Shown here: one piece after another, positions 49,859 through 59,262 of the stretch
Layout: every line of letters begins with the position of its first letter
Numbering within the stretch: the first letter of the stretch is position 1
Source: Desulfovibrio sp.
Lineage (GTDB): Bacteria > Desulfobacterota > Desulfovibrionia > Desulfovibrionales > Desulfovibrionaceae
Assembly (NCBI GenBank): GCA_031291035.1
Contig: JAISLI010000038.1
Location: forward strand, 62,001-126,000
Length of the DNA: 64,000 nt
Direction: 5' to 3'
Notes under the pieces: generated by a model
Seen by the model: only the letters and a program-made list of their open reading frames with translations
The model's database searches: none
What the model was told of the DNA's origin: nothing
Translations under genes and position numbers: made by a program

Positions 49859-50962
49859 TTATTTGTGGAAGTAAAATTTGTTGCTTTCCTCAACAGCCTG
49901 TATGGCAAAAGCCAGCAGTACCGGCCCCGCGATCAGGCCGGCGGCGCCGAAGGCGTTCAGGCCGCACAGAATGGCCGTTATCAGCACGAGGAAAGGCGCC
50001 TTGATGCCGTGACGCAGAAACAGGGGACGCAACAGGTTATCCACCATGGTCACGGCAAGAATTCCCCACATTACAAGGCCCACAGCCGCCACCGTCCGGC
50101 CGGTGAACCAGAGGGAGAGGCTGAGAGGCAACCATATGAGAGCCGTGCCCACCACCGGGACGGGGGCCGTGAGCGTGGCCAGCGCGGCCCAGAAAGCGGC
50201 ATTTTTGAAGCCGGCGACGGCGAAACCGATACCGCACAAAAAACCCTGAATGAGAGCCACAAGGGCTATTCCCAGCATCACGGCGCGCAGCGCGCGGCGG
50301 ATGGCGGTCACAAAACGGCGCAGCATGTGTTGCGGCAGAGCAAATATGCGTCCCGTGATGATGCGTATGCGTCGGGAGTACAGCGTAAACAATACAGTCA
50401 GCATTATAAACAGAAAGAAGGCCCACAGCACGGTCATGGTCCCGCCCAGCACGTCAAAACTCCAGCTCAGGAGCATGTTGGCGGCGTCATTCAGCAGTGC
50501 GTCAAGATGCTGGAAAAAATCGTTGAGTACCTTTTCAACGCGCGGGTATTCCGCCAGGCTTGCCTGCCATTGCTGAAGCGGAGCCAACCACTCCGGGGGA
50601 ATTTGAAAATGGTTCGCCTGCAGCTCACGTAGGCGCGCCATGCCTGAGGATGCCTGCGGCGCGACCAGCAGGGCAAGGGCAGCCAGCGGGACCAGCATGG
50701 CGGAGAGCAGAGAAAGCGTGTAAATGTAAACGGGCATGTGGTGGAGCAGCAAAAGGCGCAAGGCGGGGAGACGCCGTTGCCGGGCATTGCGCCGGAGATC
50801 CTTGCACCAGAGCCGGCATTTGTTGCGCAGCTTGCGGTAAATGGGTAGCGTCAGGCAGGCAAGGCAGGCGGCCGTGAAGATGCAGGTTGGATGGCGCCAG
50901 AGCAGCATGCCCCAGGCCAGGGTCGCCAGCAGGTAGAAAGCGCGCGGCAAAAAATTAATCAT
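49859..50962 (-). CDS. AI-2E family transporter (PerM/YdiK type)
   Basis: A 367-residue inner-membrane protein with about eight hydrophobic segments. The central region RRFVTAIRRALRAVMLGIAL, FLCGIGFAVAGFKNAAFWA and GTALIWLPLSLSLW, plus the C-terminal GLNAFGAAGLIAGPVLLAF, match the AI-2E/PerM family. The usual substrate is uncertain. It overlaps greA by four bases and precedes the carboxypeptidase gene by three. Confidence 0.85.
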   Translation of the reverse strand: MINFLPRAFYLLATLAWGMLLWRHPTCIFTAACLACLTLPIYRKLRNKCRLWCKDLRRNARQRRLPALRLLLLHHMPVYIYTLSLLSAMLVPLAALALLVAPQASSGMARLRELQANHFQIPPEWLAPLQQWQASLAEYPRVEKVLNDFFQHLDALLNDAANMLLSWSFDVLGGTMTVLWAFFLFIMLTVLFTLYSRRIRIITGRIFALPQHMLRRFVTAIRRALRAVMLGIALVALIQGFLCGIGFAVAGFKNAAFWAALATLTAPVPVVGTALIWLPLSLSLWFTGRTVAAVGLVMWGILAVTMVDNLLRPLFLRHGIKAPFLVLITAILCGLNAFGAAGLIAGPVLLAFAIQAVEESNKFYFHK

Positions 50963-51441
50963 TTCGCTCCGTCAAAGGTAACGCCGAGAATTTCATAAGT
51001 AACCCGTCCGCGCGGAATGGCGACCGTCACCTCGTCGCCCGCCTCCCGGCCCAGCAGCGCCTGCCCCACGGGCGAGAGAAAAGAGATGGAACCTGTGGCA
51101 GGGTCTGCCTCGTCCGGTCCTAGGATGGTAAAACGCCGGGTTTCGCCGCTGTCCACATCTTCCACTTCCACTGTGGCGCCAAAAGCGGCCTTGTCGCCGG
51201 AAAGCTTGTCGAGATCAAGAACCTGAAAGTGCGCCAGACGTGACTCAATATATTTGATGCGCGCCTCCGCCATTCCTTGGCGTTCCCGGGCGGCCTCGTA
51301 CCCGGCGTTTTCGCGCAGGTCGCCTTCCTCGCGGGCTTCCTTGATGGCCAGAATAATGGCGGGGCGTTCCTCCTTCAGGCGGGCAAGTTCTTCCTCCAGT
51401 TTTTTATACCCCTGTATGGAGATGGGGATGCTGTTTGACAT
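50959..51441 (-). CDS. greA: transcription elongation factor GreA
   Basis: A 160-residue RNA-polymerase factor that stimulates cleavage of backtracked transcripts. The N-terminal coiled coil (YKKLEEELARLKEERPAIIL, EGDLRENAGYEAARERQGMA with the acidic DLRENAGY tip) and the C-terminal FKBP-like domain (GSISFLSPVGQALLGREAGD) are complete. It is the first gene of a minus-strand unit. Upstream, 51480-51515 contains two small hairpins, one of them GGAGAAA/TTTCTCC. Confidence 0.95.
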   Translation of the reverse strand: MSNSIPISIQGYKKLEEELARLKEERPAIILAIKEAREEGDLRENAGYEAARERQGMAEARIKYIESRLAHFQVLDLDKLSGDKAAFGATVEVEDVDSGETRRFTILGPDEADPATGSISFLSPVGQALLGREAGDEVTVAIPRGRVTYEILGVTFDGAK

Positions 51442-51681
51442 GACTGACCTCTCACTATAAAAAACTGTTGTTTTTTCGCGTCGTTTTTCGACGACGGAGA
51501 AAAATTTCTCCGCGCCGCCGGATGCGCGATAGTCGGCGGCGCTGAAAGTATACGCGAGGAAACAGGATGTTACCTTGCTTTGGGGCGTCGTTGCGTCGCG
51601 ATGCTCTCCAACCTAGTCATTGCCCGTTTTTTGGTCAAGCCCCAATGGATGGTTTTTGTTGGCGCAAGCCTGGTTGAAATC

Positions 51682-52644
51682 ATGAAAAAATATCTGCGTT
51701 ACCTGGGTCCTGTGCTGGTGACGGCCATCTTCACACTGGCCGTCTGCCTGCTTTATCAGAAACTCAAAGTGTACAGCATGGTCCAGATACGCGAGAGCCT
51801 GGAGCGGATTTCCCTGGGGCGCATTGGCCTTTCTCTGCTGCTCATGGGTATCAATTACATGATTCTGGTGGGTTATGACTGGCTGGCCATCAAGGCCATC
51901 CATAAAACCCTGCCTGTCGGTCGCGTGGCTCTGGTGTCTTTTGTCGGACAAGCTGTGAGCTACAATTTCGGCGCCCTGCTGGGCGGCACAACAGTGCGCT
52001 GGCGTTTCTATTCCAACTGGGGTTTTACTCTCGCGGAGATTGTCCGCCTGGTGCTCATGCTGGCCGTCACCTTCTGGGTCGGCGCTTTGGGTTTGTGCGG
52101 CGTGATTTTTCTTTTCAAGCCGCCCGTCATGCCCGAGGCGCTACTGGCAAAAATGCCCATTGCCGATATGCGTATCCTGGGGCTGGCGCTCTTTCTGGTC
52201 GCCTGCTCCTATCTGGTGCTTTGCTGCACGGTTCGCAAGCCCCTGCGTATCCGCGGCAGGGAATTTGTTTTTCCGCCGCCGCGCATAGCTTTCGCCCAGG
52301 CGGCAGTGGCCGGCATCGACATTGTGGCTGCCGCCGCCTGTATGTATGTGCTGTTGCCGGACGATATGGGCGTGGGCTTTCTGGAATTTCTGCCGGGCTA
52401 TCTCATGGCCCAGGTGGCGGTGGTGCTGACGCACGTGCCCGGCGGAGTGGGAGTTTTTGAACTGGTCATCCTGCACCTCACGCATACCGCGCGCACGGAG
52501 GTTGTATTCGCCGTCGTATTGATATTCCGGCTTGTTTATTACATTTTGCCCCTGCTGACGGCCGCGTTTCTGCTTCTGGCTTACGAAGCCAGACAGAACC
52601 GGGGTTGGGTCAGGGAATTGCTGGGGAAAATACTCAGGCGGTAG
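51682..52644 (+). CDS. integral membrane protein, lysylphosphatidylglycerol-synthase TM-like (UPF0104)
   Basis: A 320-residue inner-membrane protein with about eight hydrophobic helices. Family motifs are LVSFVGQAVSYNFGALLGGT, RWRFYSNWGFTLAEIVRL and AVVLTHVPGGVGVFELVILH. These proteins resemble the flippase domain of MprF. It lies 53 bases upstream of an MJ1255-like glycosyltransferase on the same strand, so a role in making or flipping a glycolipid is plausible. The start at 51682 was picked over a TTG 34 codons upstream, and the ribosome binding site is weak. Confidence 0.8.
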   Translation: MKKYLRYLGPVLVTAIFTLAVCLLYQKLKVYSMVQIRESLERISLGRIGLSLLLMGINYMILVGYDWLAIKAIHKTLPVGRVALVSFVGQAVSYNFGALLGGTTVRWRFYSNWGFTLAEIVRLVLMLAVTFWVGALGLCGVIFLFKPPVMPEALLAKMPIADMRILGLALFLVACSYLVLCCTVRKPLRIRGREFVFPPPRIAFAQAAVAGIDIVAAAACMYVLLPDDMGVGFLEFLPGYLMAQVAVVLTHVPGGVGVFELVILHLTHTARTEVVFAVVLIFRLVYYILPLLTAAFLLLAYEARQNRGWVRELLGKILRR

Positions 52645-52697
52645 CGGCGGGCAGCTTTCTGTTTTTCCCAAGGTGACATGAATAACTTGGGGCTTGT

Positions 52698-53786
52698 ATG
52701 GCACGCGTACTTTATGGGATTCACGGCACAGGGCATGGGCACGCCATGCGCGGTCTGACTGTCGCCCGGCGTCTTGCGGGACATGATTTTCTTTTTGTCG
52801 CCTCCGATGACGCCGCGGGTGTGCTGAATCCGGAATTTCCCGTGGTCTCCATACCAAATCTGGGCACCGCCTTCAAAAATTACAGAATGGACATGCGCGC
52901 GACCATCGCGCGGGCCTTGCCGCTTCTCCTGCACAGGGAACGGCATATACGCCGGGTTTTGCGTATTATTGAAGAATTCAGGCCGGATGTCTGCATGACG
53001 GACCTGGAATACTTTGTCCCGCGAGCGGCCGAGCGGGCCGGATTGCCCTGTCTGACTCTGGATCATCAGCATGTTATAACCTGCTGCCGGCACGACCTCC
53101 CCCCCGATATGTGGCTGGACGCCTTTGTGCAGGGCGCCACGCCGCGCTGGCTTTTTCGGCCCACCGGTGACAACCTGATTATTTCCTTCTATTCTCCTCC
53201 TGTTCTTCCGCGCTACAGGGCGCGCGTGGTCCCGCCGATATTGCGCGAAAGCGTGCTGGCCCTCTCTCCGCGCGACGACGGTCATATTGTGGTCTACCAA
53301 AGCAATTCCACTCACGACAATCTGGTGGAATTTCTTCAGAAAGCAACGGAACGTCCGGCCTATGTCTTTGGTTTTCATCGCTCCCGGGGCCGTGAAGGCA
53401 ATGTCATTTTTATGGAAAAGAGCGAGGATGGCTTTTTGCGCCTGCTGGAGAGCTGCGCCTATGTTATTCAGGGCGGCGGTCACACGCTTATGAGCGAAGC
53501 GCTGTATCTGGGCAAGCCCATCCTCTCCCTGCCGCTGGGGGGTATGGTGGAGCAGCGGTTTAACGCCCTTTACCTGGAGCGTCTGAACTACGGCATGCAG
53601 GCGGATATGTCCACTCTGACCCCGGGAACCCTGAAAATTTTTGAAAGCCGCCTGAACTGGTACAAGAGCGCCATCGCGCGCGGCGTTTTTTGCGGCAATG
53701 AGCGCGTTTTCAGCCTGACGGACGCCTTTGTCAAAAGCGGCGCATTGCCGATGGAGGAGCGGGAAATTCAGACACCGGCAAGATAA
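52698..53786 (+). CDS. MJ1255/VC2487-family glycosyltransferase (MurG-like)
   Basis: A 362-residue GT-B-fold enzyme. N-terminal ARVLYGIHGTGHGHAMRGLT is the conserved glycine/His loop of the family; FFLFVASDDAAGVL-like and YFVPRAAERAGLPCLTLDHQ follow, and the donor-binding region is VIQGGGHTLMSEALYLGKPI, then GGMVEQRFNALYLERL. It likely transfers a sugar to a lipid in the inner membrane. It is paired with the upstream LPG-synthase-like membrane protein. No signal peptide or membrane segment. Confidence 0.85.
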   Translation: MARVLYGIHGTGHGHAMRGLTVARRLAGHDFLFVASDDAAGVLNPEFPVVSIPNLGTAFKNYRMDMRATIARALPLLLHRERHIRRVLRIIEEFRPDVCMTDLEYFVPRAAERAGLPCLTLDHQHVITCCRHDLPPDMWLDAFVQGATPRWLFRPTGDNLIISFYSPPVLPRYRARVVPPILRESVLALSPRDDGHIVVYQSNSTHDNLVEFLQKATERPAYVFGFHRSRGREGNVIFMEKSEDGFLRLLESCAYVIQGGGHTLMSEALYLGKPILSLPLGGMVEQRFNALYLERLNYGMQADMSTLTPGTLKIFESRLNWYKSAIARGVFCGNERVFSLTDAFVKSGALPMEEREIQTPAR

Positions 53787-53859
53787 GGGGGTGTCCCCGA
53801 CTAAATTTTTTTCGGGTTTCGCCGAATAGACCAGTATCGCCGGAGGCCGGCAGCCGGGC

Positions 53860-53888
53860 TTGTGAGTGCGGCGATTATTTCGTATACT
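53860..53888 (+). promoter_or_regulatory. putative sigma-70 promoter of cheV
   Basis: TTGTGA (53860-53865), a 17-base spacer and TATACT (53883-53888, five of six matches) lie about 70 bases upstream of the cheV ATG. No sigma-28 motif is apparent. Confidence 0.55.
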
Positions 53889-53955
53889 TGGTTCGCTTGT
53901 TTTCCGGCGCCCATTATAAAGCGCGGGTATACCCCGCAAACGGAGTCCCCTACAC

Positions 53956-54897
53956 ATGGCGCAGACGAATATCTTACTTGAGACCGGCACTAACGAGCTG
54001 GAAATCGTGGAATTTTACGTCAATCTTGACGGCTATGAAGGGCATTACGGACTCAACGTGGCCAAGGTGGTGGAAATAGGGCGCCGCCAGAATGTCACCG
54101 CCATGCCGGACATGCCGCATCAGGCCGTACTCGGCGCCTTTTCGCACCGCAACGGCCGTATCGTTCCCCTCATTGACATGGCCCGCTACCTCGGCAGTGG
54201 ACCTATCACAAATGAAGACGCCAAGGTTATCGTCACGGAATTCAATACGGTCTGCACGGCTTTTCTTGTTTCCGGCGTCAACCGCATCTACCGTCTGAGC
54301 TGGACGGATGTGGAAGCGCCGGGCAATTTTCTGCAGAATGTGAGCCAGAGTTCGGTCACCGGCGTGGTGCGTCTGGAAGAGAGGGTTATTTTTCTGCTGG
54401 ATTTGGAGGCCATTGTGGCGGAGCTGCATCCGGCCATGGCCATACGTTTTGACGCGGACGACAAGACCTCGCGCAAAGGAAAAACGTATGACATTCTGCA
54501 TGTGGACGATTCCAGCAGCATCCGTTCTCTGGTGCTGGATCTGCTGACGCGCGAGGGCAATTTCAGGCTGGAGCAGCGCGTCAACGGTCAGGACGCTTGG
54601 GATTATCTTTCACAACTGCGCGCCAAATGCGAGGAAACCGGCGAACCCGTAACACATCATTTGCAAGGCGTCATCACGGATATTGAAATGCCTTCCATGG
54701 ATGGTCTGGCGCTGTGCAAGCTGATCAAGGAAGACAACATTCTCAGGGCGTTGCCGGTAGCCATCTTTTCTTCCATGATCAATGAGAGTCTTTCGCGCAA
54801 ATGCGCCAGCGTGGGAGCCGACGCGCAGTTTACCAAGCCGGATCTGAAGGCCCTCTCCGCAAAGCTTTATGATTTGATTGAAGGGGGGCGGCAGTAG
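53956..54897 (+). CDS. cheV: chemotaxis protein CheV (CheW-receiver fusion)
   Basis: A 313-residue chemotaxis coupling protein. Residues 1-165 form a CheW-like domain (LEIVEFYVNLDGYEGHYGLN; HRNGRIVPLIDMARYLG; VTGVVRLEERVIFLLDLEAI). From about residue 176 a receiver domain follows (YDILHVDDSSSIRSLVLDLL) with phosphoacceptor Asp242 in ITDIEMPSMDG. It connects receptors to CheA and adapts in response to phosphorylation. GGAG lies about ten bases before the ATG. It indicates a chemotactic, hence probably motile, organism. Confidence 0.95.
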   Translation: MAQTNILLETGTNELEIVEFYVNLDGYEGHYGLNVAKVVEIGRRQNVTAMPDMPHQAVLGAFSHRNGRIVPLIDMARYLGSGPITNEDAKVIVTEFNTVCTAFLVSGVNRIYRLSWTDVEAPGNFLQNVSQSSVTGVVRLEERVIFLLDLEAIVAELHPAMAIRFDADDKTSRKGKTYDILHVDDSSSIRSLVLDLLTREGNFRLEQRVNGQDAWDYLSQLRAKCEETGEPVTHHLQGVITDIEMPSMDGLALCKLIKEDNILRALPVAIFSSMINESLSRKCASVGADAQFTKPDLKALSAKLYDLIEGGRQ

Positions 54898-55003
54898 TTT
54901 TTCCACGCCGTGTCCGCGCACGGCAAGGCGACCGGGATTGAACCGGGCAACAGGGCATGCTTTTGTTTCCGCTCCGGCAGGCGACAAGCCGAGGCGGAAT
55001 CTT

Positions 55004-56713
55004 TCAGGGTTGCAGGCCCATTTTCATAGCCGCCTGCATCCCCCCCATGGCGTTGACGACGTCCGTGATGCCGTGGCGGGCCAGAATCAGCACGCTGTCA
55101 TAAGAGCGCAGTCCGGTATTGCAGATAATCGCCACCGGTCTGTCGCGCGGAATCTCCGCTATGCGCGTTCCAATTTCTTCCAGAGGAATGGCGTGCCAGT
55201 CCGGCTGCTTTGCCTCCACGTTCTTTCCCGCCGGCGCAGGGCGCGCGTCAATAAAGAAAATCCGGTTTTTGTCGCGATTGCTCCACAATTCCATGAAGGC
55301 ATCGGCCGTCACCGGTTTGAAGCGTCCGTCCAGCAGGTTTTCCATCACGTTGGCGACGGCATTGACAATATCCATGGCCGCGGCAAAGGGTGGGGCATAG
55401 CCGACTTCCAGGTTGGAGATGTCCGCCACGGTGGGCCTGGCGTACTGCAACACACCGGCCACAGCGTCAATGCGGGCCTTGAGGGCATCCCCGGCCGGGC
55501 CGGCGCCCTGGATGCCGATAACGCGCCCGTCATTTCTGTCCGCGACCAGGGTGAGGCTCATCATGCTCTTTTCCGGATAAAAATGTGCGCGGTCAAACTG
55601 TTCCACGCTGACGCCGACCGCGTCAAAGTCTTCTTTACGGGCATTTTCGGCTGTCAGTCCGGCACCGCAGAAAGAAAGATCAAAAAGCCTGACAGCCCAT
55701 GTTCCTACATAGCCGGGAAAGATTGCCGAACCGCCGGCCAGATTGGTGCCGATGACACGGCCCTGGCGGTTGGCCATGCTGCCCAAGGGCAGATAGCCGT
55801 TTCTGCCGGTGATGATGTTTTTGACTGAGACGCAGTCGCCCCCGGCGTAAATGGACGTGTCGGACGTACGCATATATTCGTCCACAACCACGGCGCCGAA
55901 GGAGGTTACCGCAAGCCCGGCCGATTCGGCGAGAGTGCCGTCGGGAACAAAACCCGCCGCAAAAATGACAATTTCACAGGGGATCTCACGCCGCTCCGTG
56001 ACCACGCTCCTTACAGCCCCGCCTCTGCCCGTGAGGCGCACGACTCTCTCGGCGGTGAAGACATCCACATTGTGCCTTGCGCAGTCGTGTGAGGCCATGC
56101 GGGCCAGATCCGGGGAAAGAATCCCCGGCAGCAGATGATCGGCCATTTCCACCACGCTTACCTTGACGCCCCACATGTCGGCAAGAGCCACGGCGCCCTC
56201 CAGCCCGATGAGCCCGCCGCCCACGATAACGGCGTTGTTTACGGCGCCGTTTTGGCAGGCGGTGCGGACCGCCCCGGCCGACTCCAGTTTTGTCAGGGAA
56301 AACACGCCGTTCAGTTCGCGCCCTTCCACCGGGGGAATACGCGGACGCGCGCCTGTGGCGAGGAGGAGTTTGTCATAGGGCAGGCTTTCCTCCCGCCCGC
56401 TGACAAGATTTTTGACCAGGAGTTTTTTGGCGGCCCGGTCAATGCCCAGGGCACGCGTTTGCGCGCGCACGGTCACGCCCTTCATGGCGCGGAAAAATGC
56501 GGCATCCCGTATGGTGTGGTATGGGGTGGCGCGCAAATCGTCCAGGTTGTTCACTTCACCGGATATATAATAGGGAATGCCGCACCCCCCGTAGGAGATG
56601 TAGCGGTTTTCATCCACTATTGTCACACTGGCCTCAGGGTTCAGGCGTTTGCAGCGGCAGGCGGCCTTGGGGCCGAGAGCCACGCCGCCCACGATCAGGA
56701 TATTTTCCCGCAT
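55004..56713 (-). CDS. CoA-disulfide reductase/NADH oxidase-like flavoprotein with C-terminal rhodanese domain
   Basis: A 569-residue fusion. The N-terminal ~440 residues are a pyridine nucleotide-disulfide reductase with FAD loop ILIVGGVALGPKAACRCKRL, the single redox Cys44 in YGGCGIPYYISGE and NAD loop VIVGGGLIGLEGAVALADM. The C-terminal ~100 residues are a rhodanese domain whose active loop is CNTGLRS. Relatives reduce CoA disulfide, polysulfide or persulfides, which fits a sulfur-metabolising organism. GGGAG lies seven bases before the ATG at 56713. Confidence 0.9.
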   Translation of the reverse strand: MRENILIVGGVALGPKAACRCKRLNPEASVTIVDENRYISYGGCGIPYYISGEVNNLDDLRATPYHTIRDAAFFRAMKGVTVRAQTRALGIDRAAKKLLVKNLVSGREESLPYDKLLLATGARPRIPPVEGRELNGVFSLTKLESAGAVRTACQNGAVNNAVIVGGGLIGLEGAVALADMWGVKVSVVEMADHLLPGILSPDLARMASHDCARHNVDVFTAERVVRLTGRGGAVRSVVTERREIPCEIVIFAAGFVPDGTLAESAGLAVTSFGAVVVDEYMRTSDTSIYAGGDCVSVKNIITGRNGYLPLGSMANRQGRVIGTNLAGGSAIFPGYVGTWAVRLFDLSFCGAGLTAENARKEDFDAVGVSVEQFDRAHFYPEKSMMSLTLVADRNDGRVIGIQGAGPAGDALKARIDAVAGVLQYARPTVADISNLEVGYAPPFAAAMDIVNAVANVMENLLDGRFKPVTADAFMELWSNRDKNRIFFIDARPAPAGKNVEAKQPDWHAIPLEEIGTRIAEIPRDRPVAIICNTGLRSYDSVLILARHGITDVVNAMGGMQAAMKMGLQP

Positions 56714-56814
56714 GTCCGTCTCCCTGGTTGTTGATAATTGCTGGTGCAGGCCGAAACGCATGGAAGACAAGTATGGCACGCTTTGGGCGTTTCCGTCAAC
56801 GCTTGTCTTTTCTT

Positions 56815-57573
56815 TCAGCGTTCCACGGCAAAGAGATTGCGATATACGACGGAATCGTCTTCTCTGCGGACTTCAAGAATCACTTGGGCATTGACAAGGT
56901 TTAGCCGGTGAGCGAGATTGGCGCGCATGACCGTGCGTTTGAACCGGCTGATGCGAAAATCGCCGACATTGTGAGGGACAAAAACAGGTTCGTGCCGCGA
57001 TCCGTCCGCTGTGAGCAGTACGACGGAAACCCGGCCGACGGCGATTTTCCGGGTATCGGCATTGCGCAGGTCAAGGGCGATGCGCAGTTTGTTTTCGCGC
57101 AGGGCGCGCGCCTGGACATTTTCCACCTTGATATAGTCGTCTGTGCTGATTGTCGGAACCGTCTCTTGGGGCGTGTCTTTCGGCGATTGGGGCGCCTGCC
57201 TGTTCTCATCGGCGGAGTCCGCCTGTGCCCCGGAGGGAGACGCGGAGTCGGTTTCGGAAGACGCGGCAAGTCTGCGCAGGAGAATGTCTTTGCCGGCGAC
57301 GGAATTTTCGTCGAGCAGCTCTTCTATATTTTCAAGGCGTTCGGCAATGCTTTGAGCTTTCTGAAAATCTTCTTCAAAGCGCAGTATACTTTCACGTAAT
57401 GTGTAATTTTCTTTAAATATATTGTAAGAGAACCAGCCGAGTCCACAGATCAGCAGGGGCAGGCAGATGATACCGCAGAGCAAGGCGTAAAAAAAGACGG
57501 CACCCATACGGAAGGTGCGCCGTGCGCCTTTGTCGTGCATGAGCACTATACAGAAGCGTTCTCTGTACTTCAA
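56815..57573 (-). CDS. single-pass membrane protein with coiled coil, unknown function
   Basis: A 252-residue protein. A basic cytoplasmic N-terminus is followed by one strong transmembrane helix (residues 22-50, VFFYALLCGIICLPLLICGL). Then come a coiled coil (FEEDFQKAQSIAERLENIEE), a Ser/Asp/Gln-rich linker and a beta-rich C-terminal domain (KLRIALDLRNADTRKIAVGR). It lies 11 bases downstream of the L,D-transpeptidase gene, so a cell-envelope role is plausible. Confidence 0.72.
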   Translation of the reverse strand: MKYRERFCIVLMHDKGARRTFRMGAVFFYALLCGIICLPLLICGLGWFSYNIFKENYTLRESILRFEEDFQKAQSIAERLENIEELLDENSVAGKDILLRRLAASSETDSASPSGAQADSADENRQAPQSPKDTPQETVPTISTDDYIKVENVQARALRENKLRIALDLRNADTRKIAVGRVSVVLLTADGSRHEPVFVPHNVGDFRISRFKRTVMRANLAHRLNLVNAQVILEVRREDDSVVYRNLFAVER

Positions 57574-57584
57574 TGGGCTCGTCT

Positions 57585-59183
57585 TCAGTTTGACGGTAGC
57601 GCCGTTTCCTGTTCCGCGCGCGGGTCCGGAGGCAGCGCAATCCAGTTTTCACGTTGAATTTTCCATTTGCCGTCGTTCGGGCAAAGCTGGAGCGTTTTGG
57701 TACCCTTGTCGCTGTGCCCGGAACTGTCAGCATAAACCTGGTTCATGTCCACAGTGACGCAAGGCCCGCCGCGAGCGCCGTTCCGCCCCCCGGCTTGCCT
57801 GGGATTTCCGTCGGGGACAATCCTCATTCCGGAGAAGCGTACCAGGATCGGCTGTATCCGCGCCCAAAGGACTTCTTTCTGACGGCGTATGTTTTTTGCG
57901 CCCCAACGCCCCTGTTGAACGGCGTTGTCTTCATAATGCCGGATATAGTCGTCCAGACGGCCGGATTCCCATGATTGCCGCCATTGCTCCAGCATGGAGC
58001 TGATATCGGCGCTGACGGAAGCCAAATACTCGACCACCCGGTTTTCTTCATCGCGCGGCGAGGTCTGCGTCAGGAGAGATGCCTCCGGACGGCTGCCGCT
58101 TCCTGGCGGATTTTTGGCCGATTCCGGGTAAAGAGGGCTTTCCTCGGGCGTTTCCGGCATGTCCAGAGGCGGCGGAACCGGCAGTTCGGAAGACGCGTCC
58201 GTAGCCAGGCTTGCCGTTTCCGCCACAAGACGGCCTTTCCGGAAATCAGCGCGCATGCCCGTGTCTCTGGGTATCCACTCCATGCCCACAATGCGGAAGG
58301 AGTTATCGCCGTCCTTTTGCCAGTAAAGACGGCGCGTGCCCTCCGTGGAAAGATTGGAGGCCGTGTAAAGTTGTTCCGCCCAGGTGACCCAGTAGCCCGG
58401 TCCTTCAAGAACGTGTATTTCGCTGTTGTAAATTTTTATGAATTTTAACGTGCTGAAAAGGCGTTCTTTGTTCTGGCGAAAAGCGGTAAAACTTTCCGGC
58501 ATGGCCCTTGTGTAGGCCTCCGAATCATAAAAATCGAACATTTTGCGCGAACGGGCGGCCCAGGCGCTGCTCCACTGCGCCATGAGCCGGCGCAACTGCC
58601 GCGCCGCGCCGTCATCCCGGTCAGGGATGCGTTTTTCGTCCAGTTGTTCCGCCAGAATTACCGCTGTACCCGGCGTCAGGCTGGGGCCTACTTCGTTGAT
58701 ATTTTCAAGCCCGATGGCGATGCAGCCGCGCGTGTCGCGCGGCACAATGCCGAGTCCCTTGCTGTGAATCCATATTCCGTGGCCGGTTTTGCCGCGAAGG
58801 CGGTCAACGGGATTGGGATAGTTCAGCGTATAGGCAATGCCGCCGTATTCCTTGAAATTCAGACCGGAAGCAATTTTGTATTCCACAAAATAGACGCCTT
58901 CCGGCGTACGCAGATCATTGAGCTTCCGCTTGTCGCCTGTCTGTTGGCCTGTTGCGCAGGGATAGACATACTTGAGCTTGAGAGGGCTTTTCTTTTCAAA
59001 AAAAAGGAATGATTGGCGGGCCTTGTCCACAGCCACAAAATGGGACGGCAGAGCCGCGTTGCGGACGGATGCCAGCCAGTTGTCGGCCAGAGCGGAATCG
59101 GTTGCCGTCAGGAAAAAGAGGCAAAACCCTGCCGGGAGCAGGAAATATTTGTATCTTCGGCGCGCGAAAGACCGGCTTTCCAC
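57585..59183 (-). CDS. L,D-transpeptidase (YkuD) with two C-terminal NTF2-like domains
   Basis: A 532-residue exported peptidoglycan-modifying enzyme. The signal peptide is YKYFLLPAGFCLFFLTATDS. The YkuD catalytic core contains GHGIWIHSKGLG and PRDTRGCIAIG, with the nucleophile Cys in the RGC motif. Two later regions (residues about 225-330 and 430-525; SWAARSRKMFDFYDSEAYT and SWESGRLDDYIRHYED) resemble NTF2/SnoaL-like domains. No ATG fits; GTG at 59183 with GGGGA directly before is the best start, TTG at 59195 an alternative. It follows pyrE. Confidence 0.85.
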   Translation of the reverse strand: MESRSFARRRYKYFLLPAGFCLFFLTATDSALADNWLASVRNAALPSHFVAVDKARQSFLFFEKKSPLKLKYVYPCATGQQTGDKRKLNDLRTPEGVYFVEYKIASGLNFKEYGGIAYTLNYPNPVDRLRGKTGHGIWIHSKGLGIVPRDTRGCIAIGLENINEVGPSLTPGTAVILAEQLDEKRIPDRDDGAARQLRRLMAQWSSAWAARSRKMFDFYDSEAYTRAMPESFTAFRQNKERLFSTLKFIKIYNSEIHVLEGPGYWVTWAEQLYTASNLSTEGTRRLYWQKDGDNSFRIVGMEWIPRDTGMRADFRKGRLVAETASLATDASSELPVPPPLDMPETPEESPLYPESAKNPPGSGSRPEASLLTQTSPRDEENRVVEYLASVSADISSMLEQWRQSWESGRLDDYIRHYEDNAVQQGRWGAKNIRRQKEVLWARIQPILVRFSGMRIVPDGNPRQAGGRNGARGGPCVTVDMNQVYADSSGHSDKGTKTLQLCPNDGKWKIQRENWIALPPDPRAEQETALPSN

Positions 59184-59262
59184 TCCCCGCGACAAGGACG
59201 CGGAGGAAGGCGGCCGGACGGTCAGGGCAGGCCGGAATCGGGCACTCCCGGAGAGATTCGCT

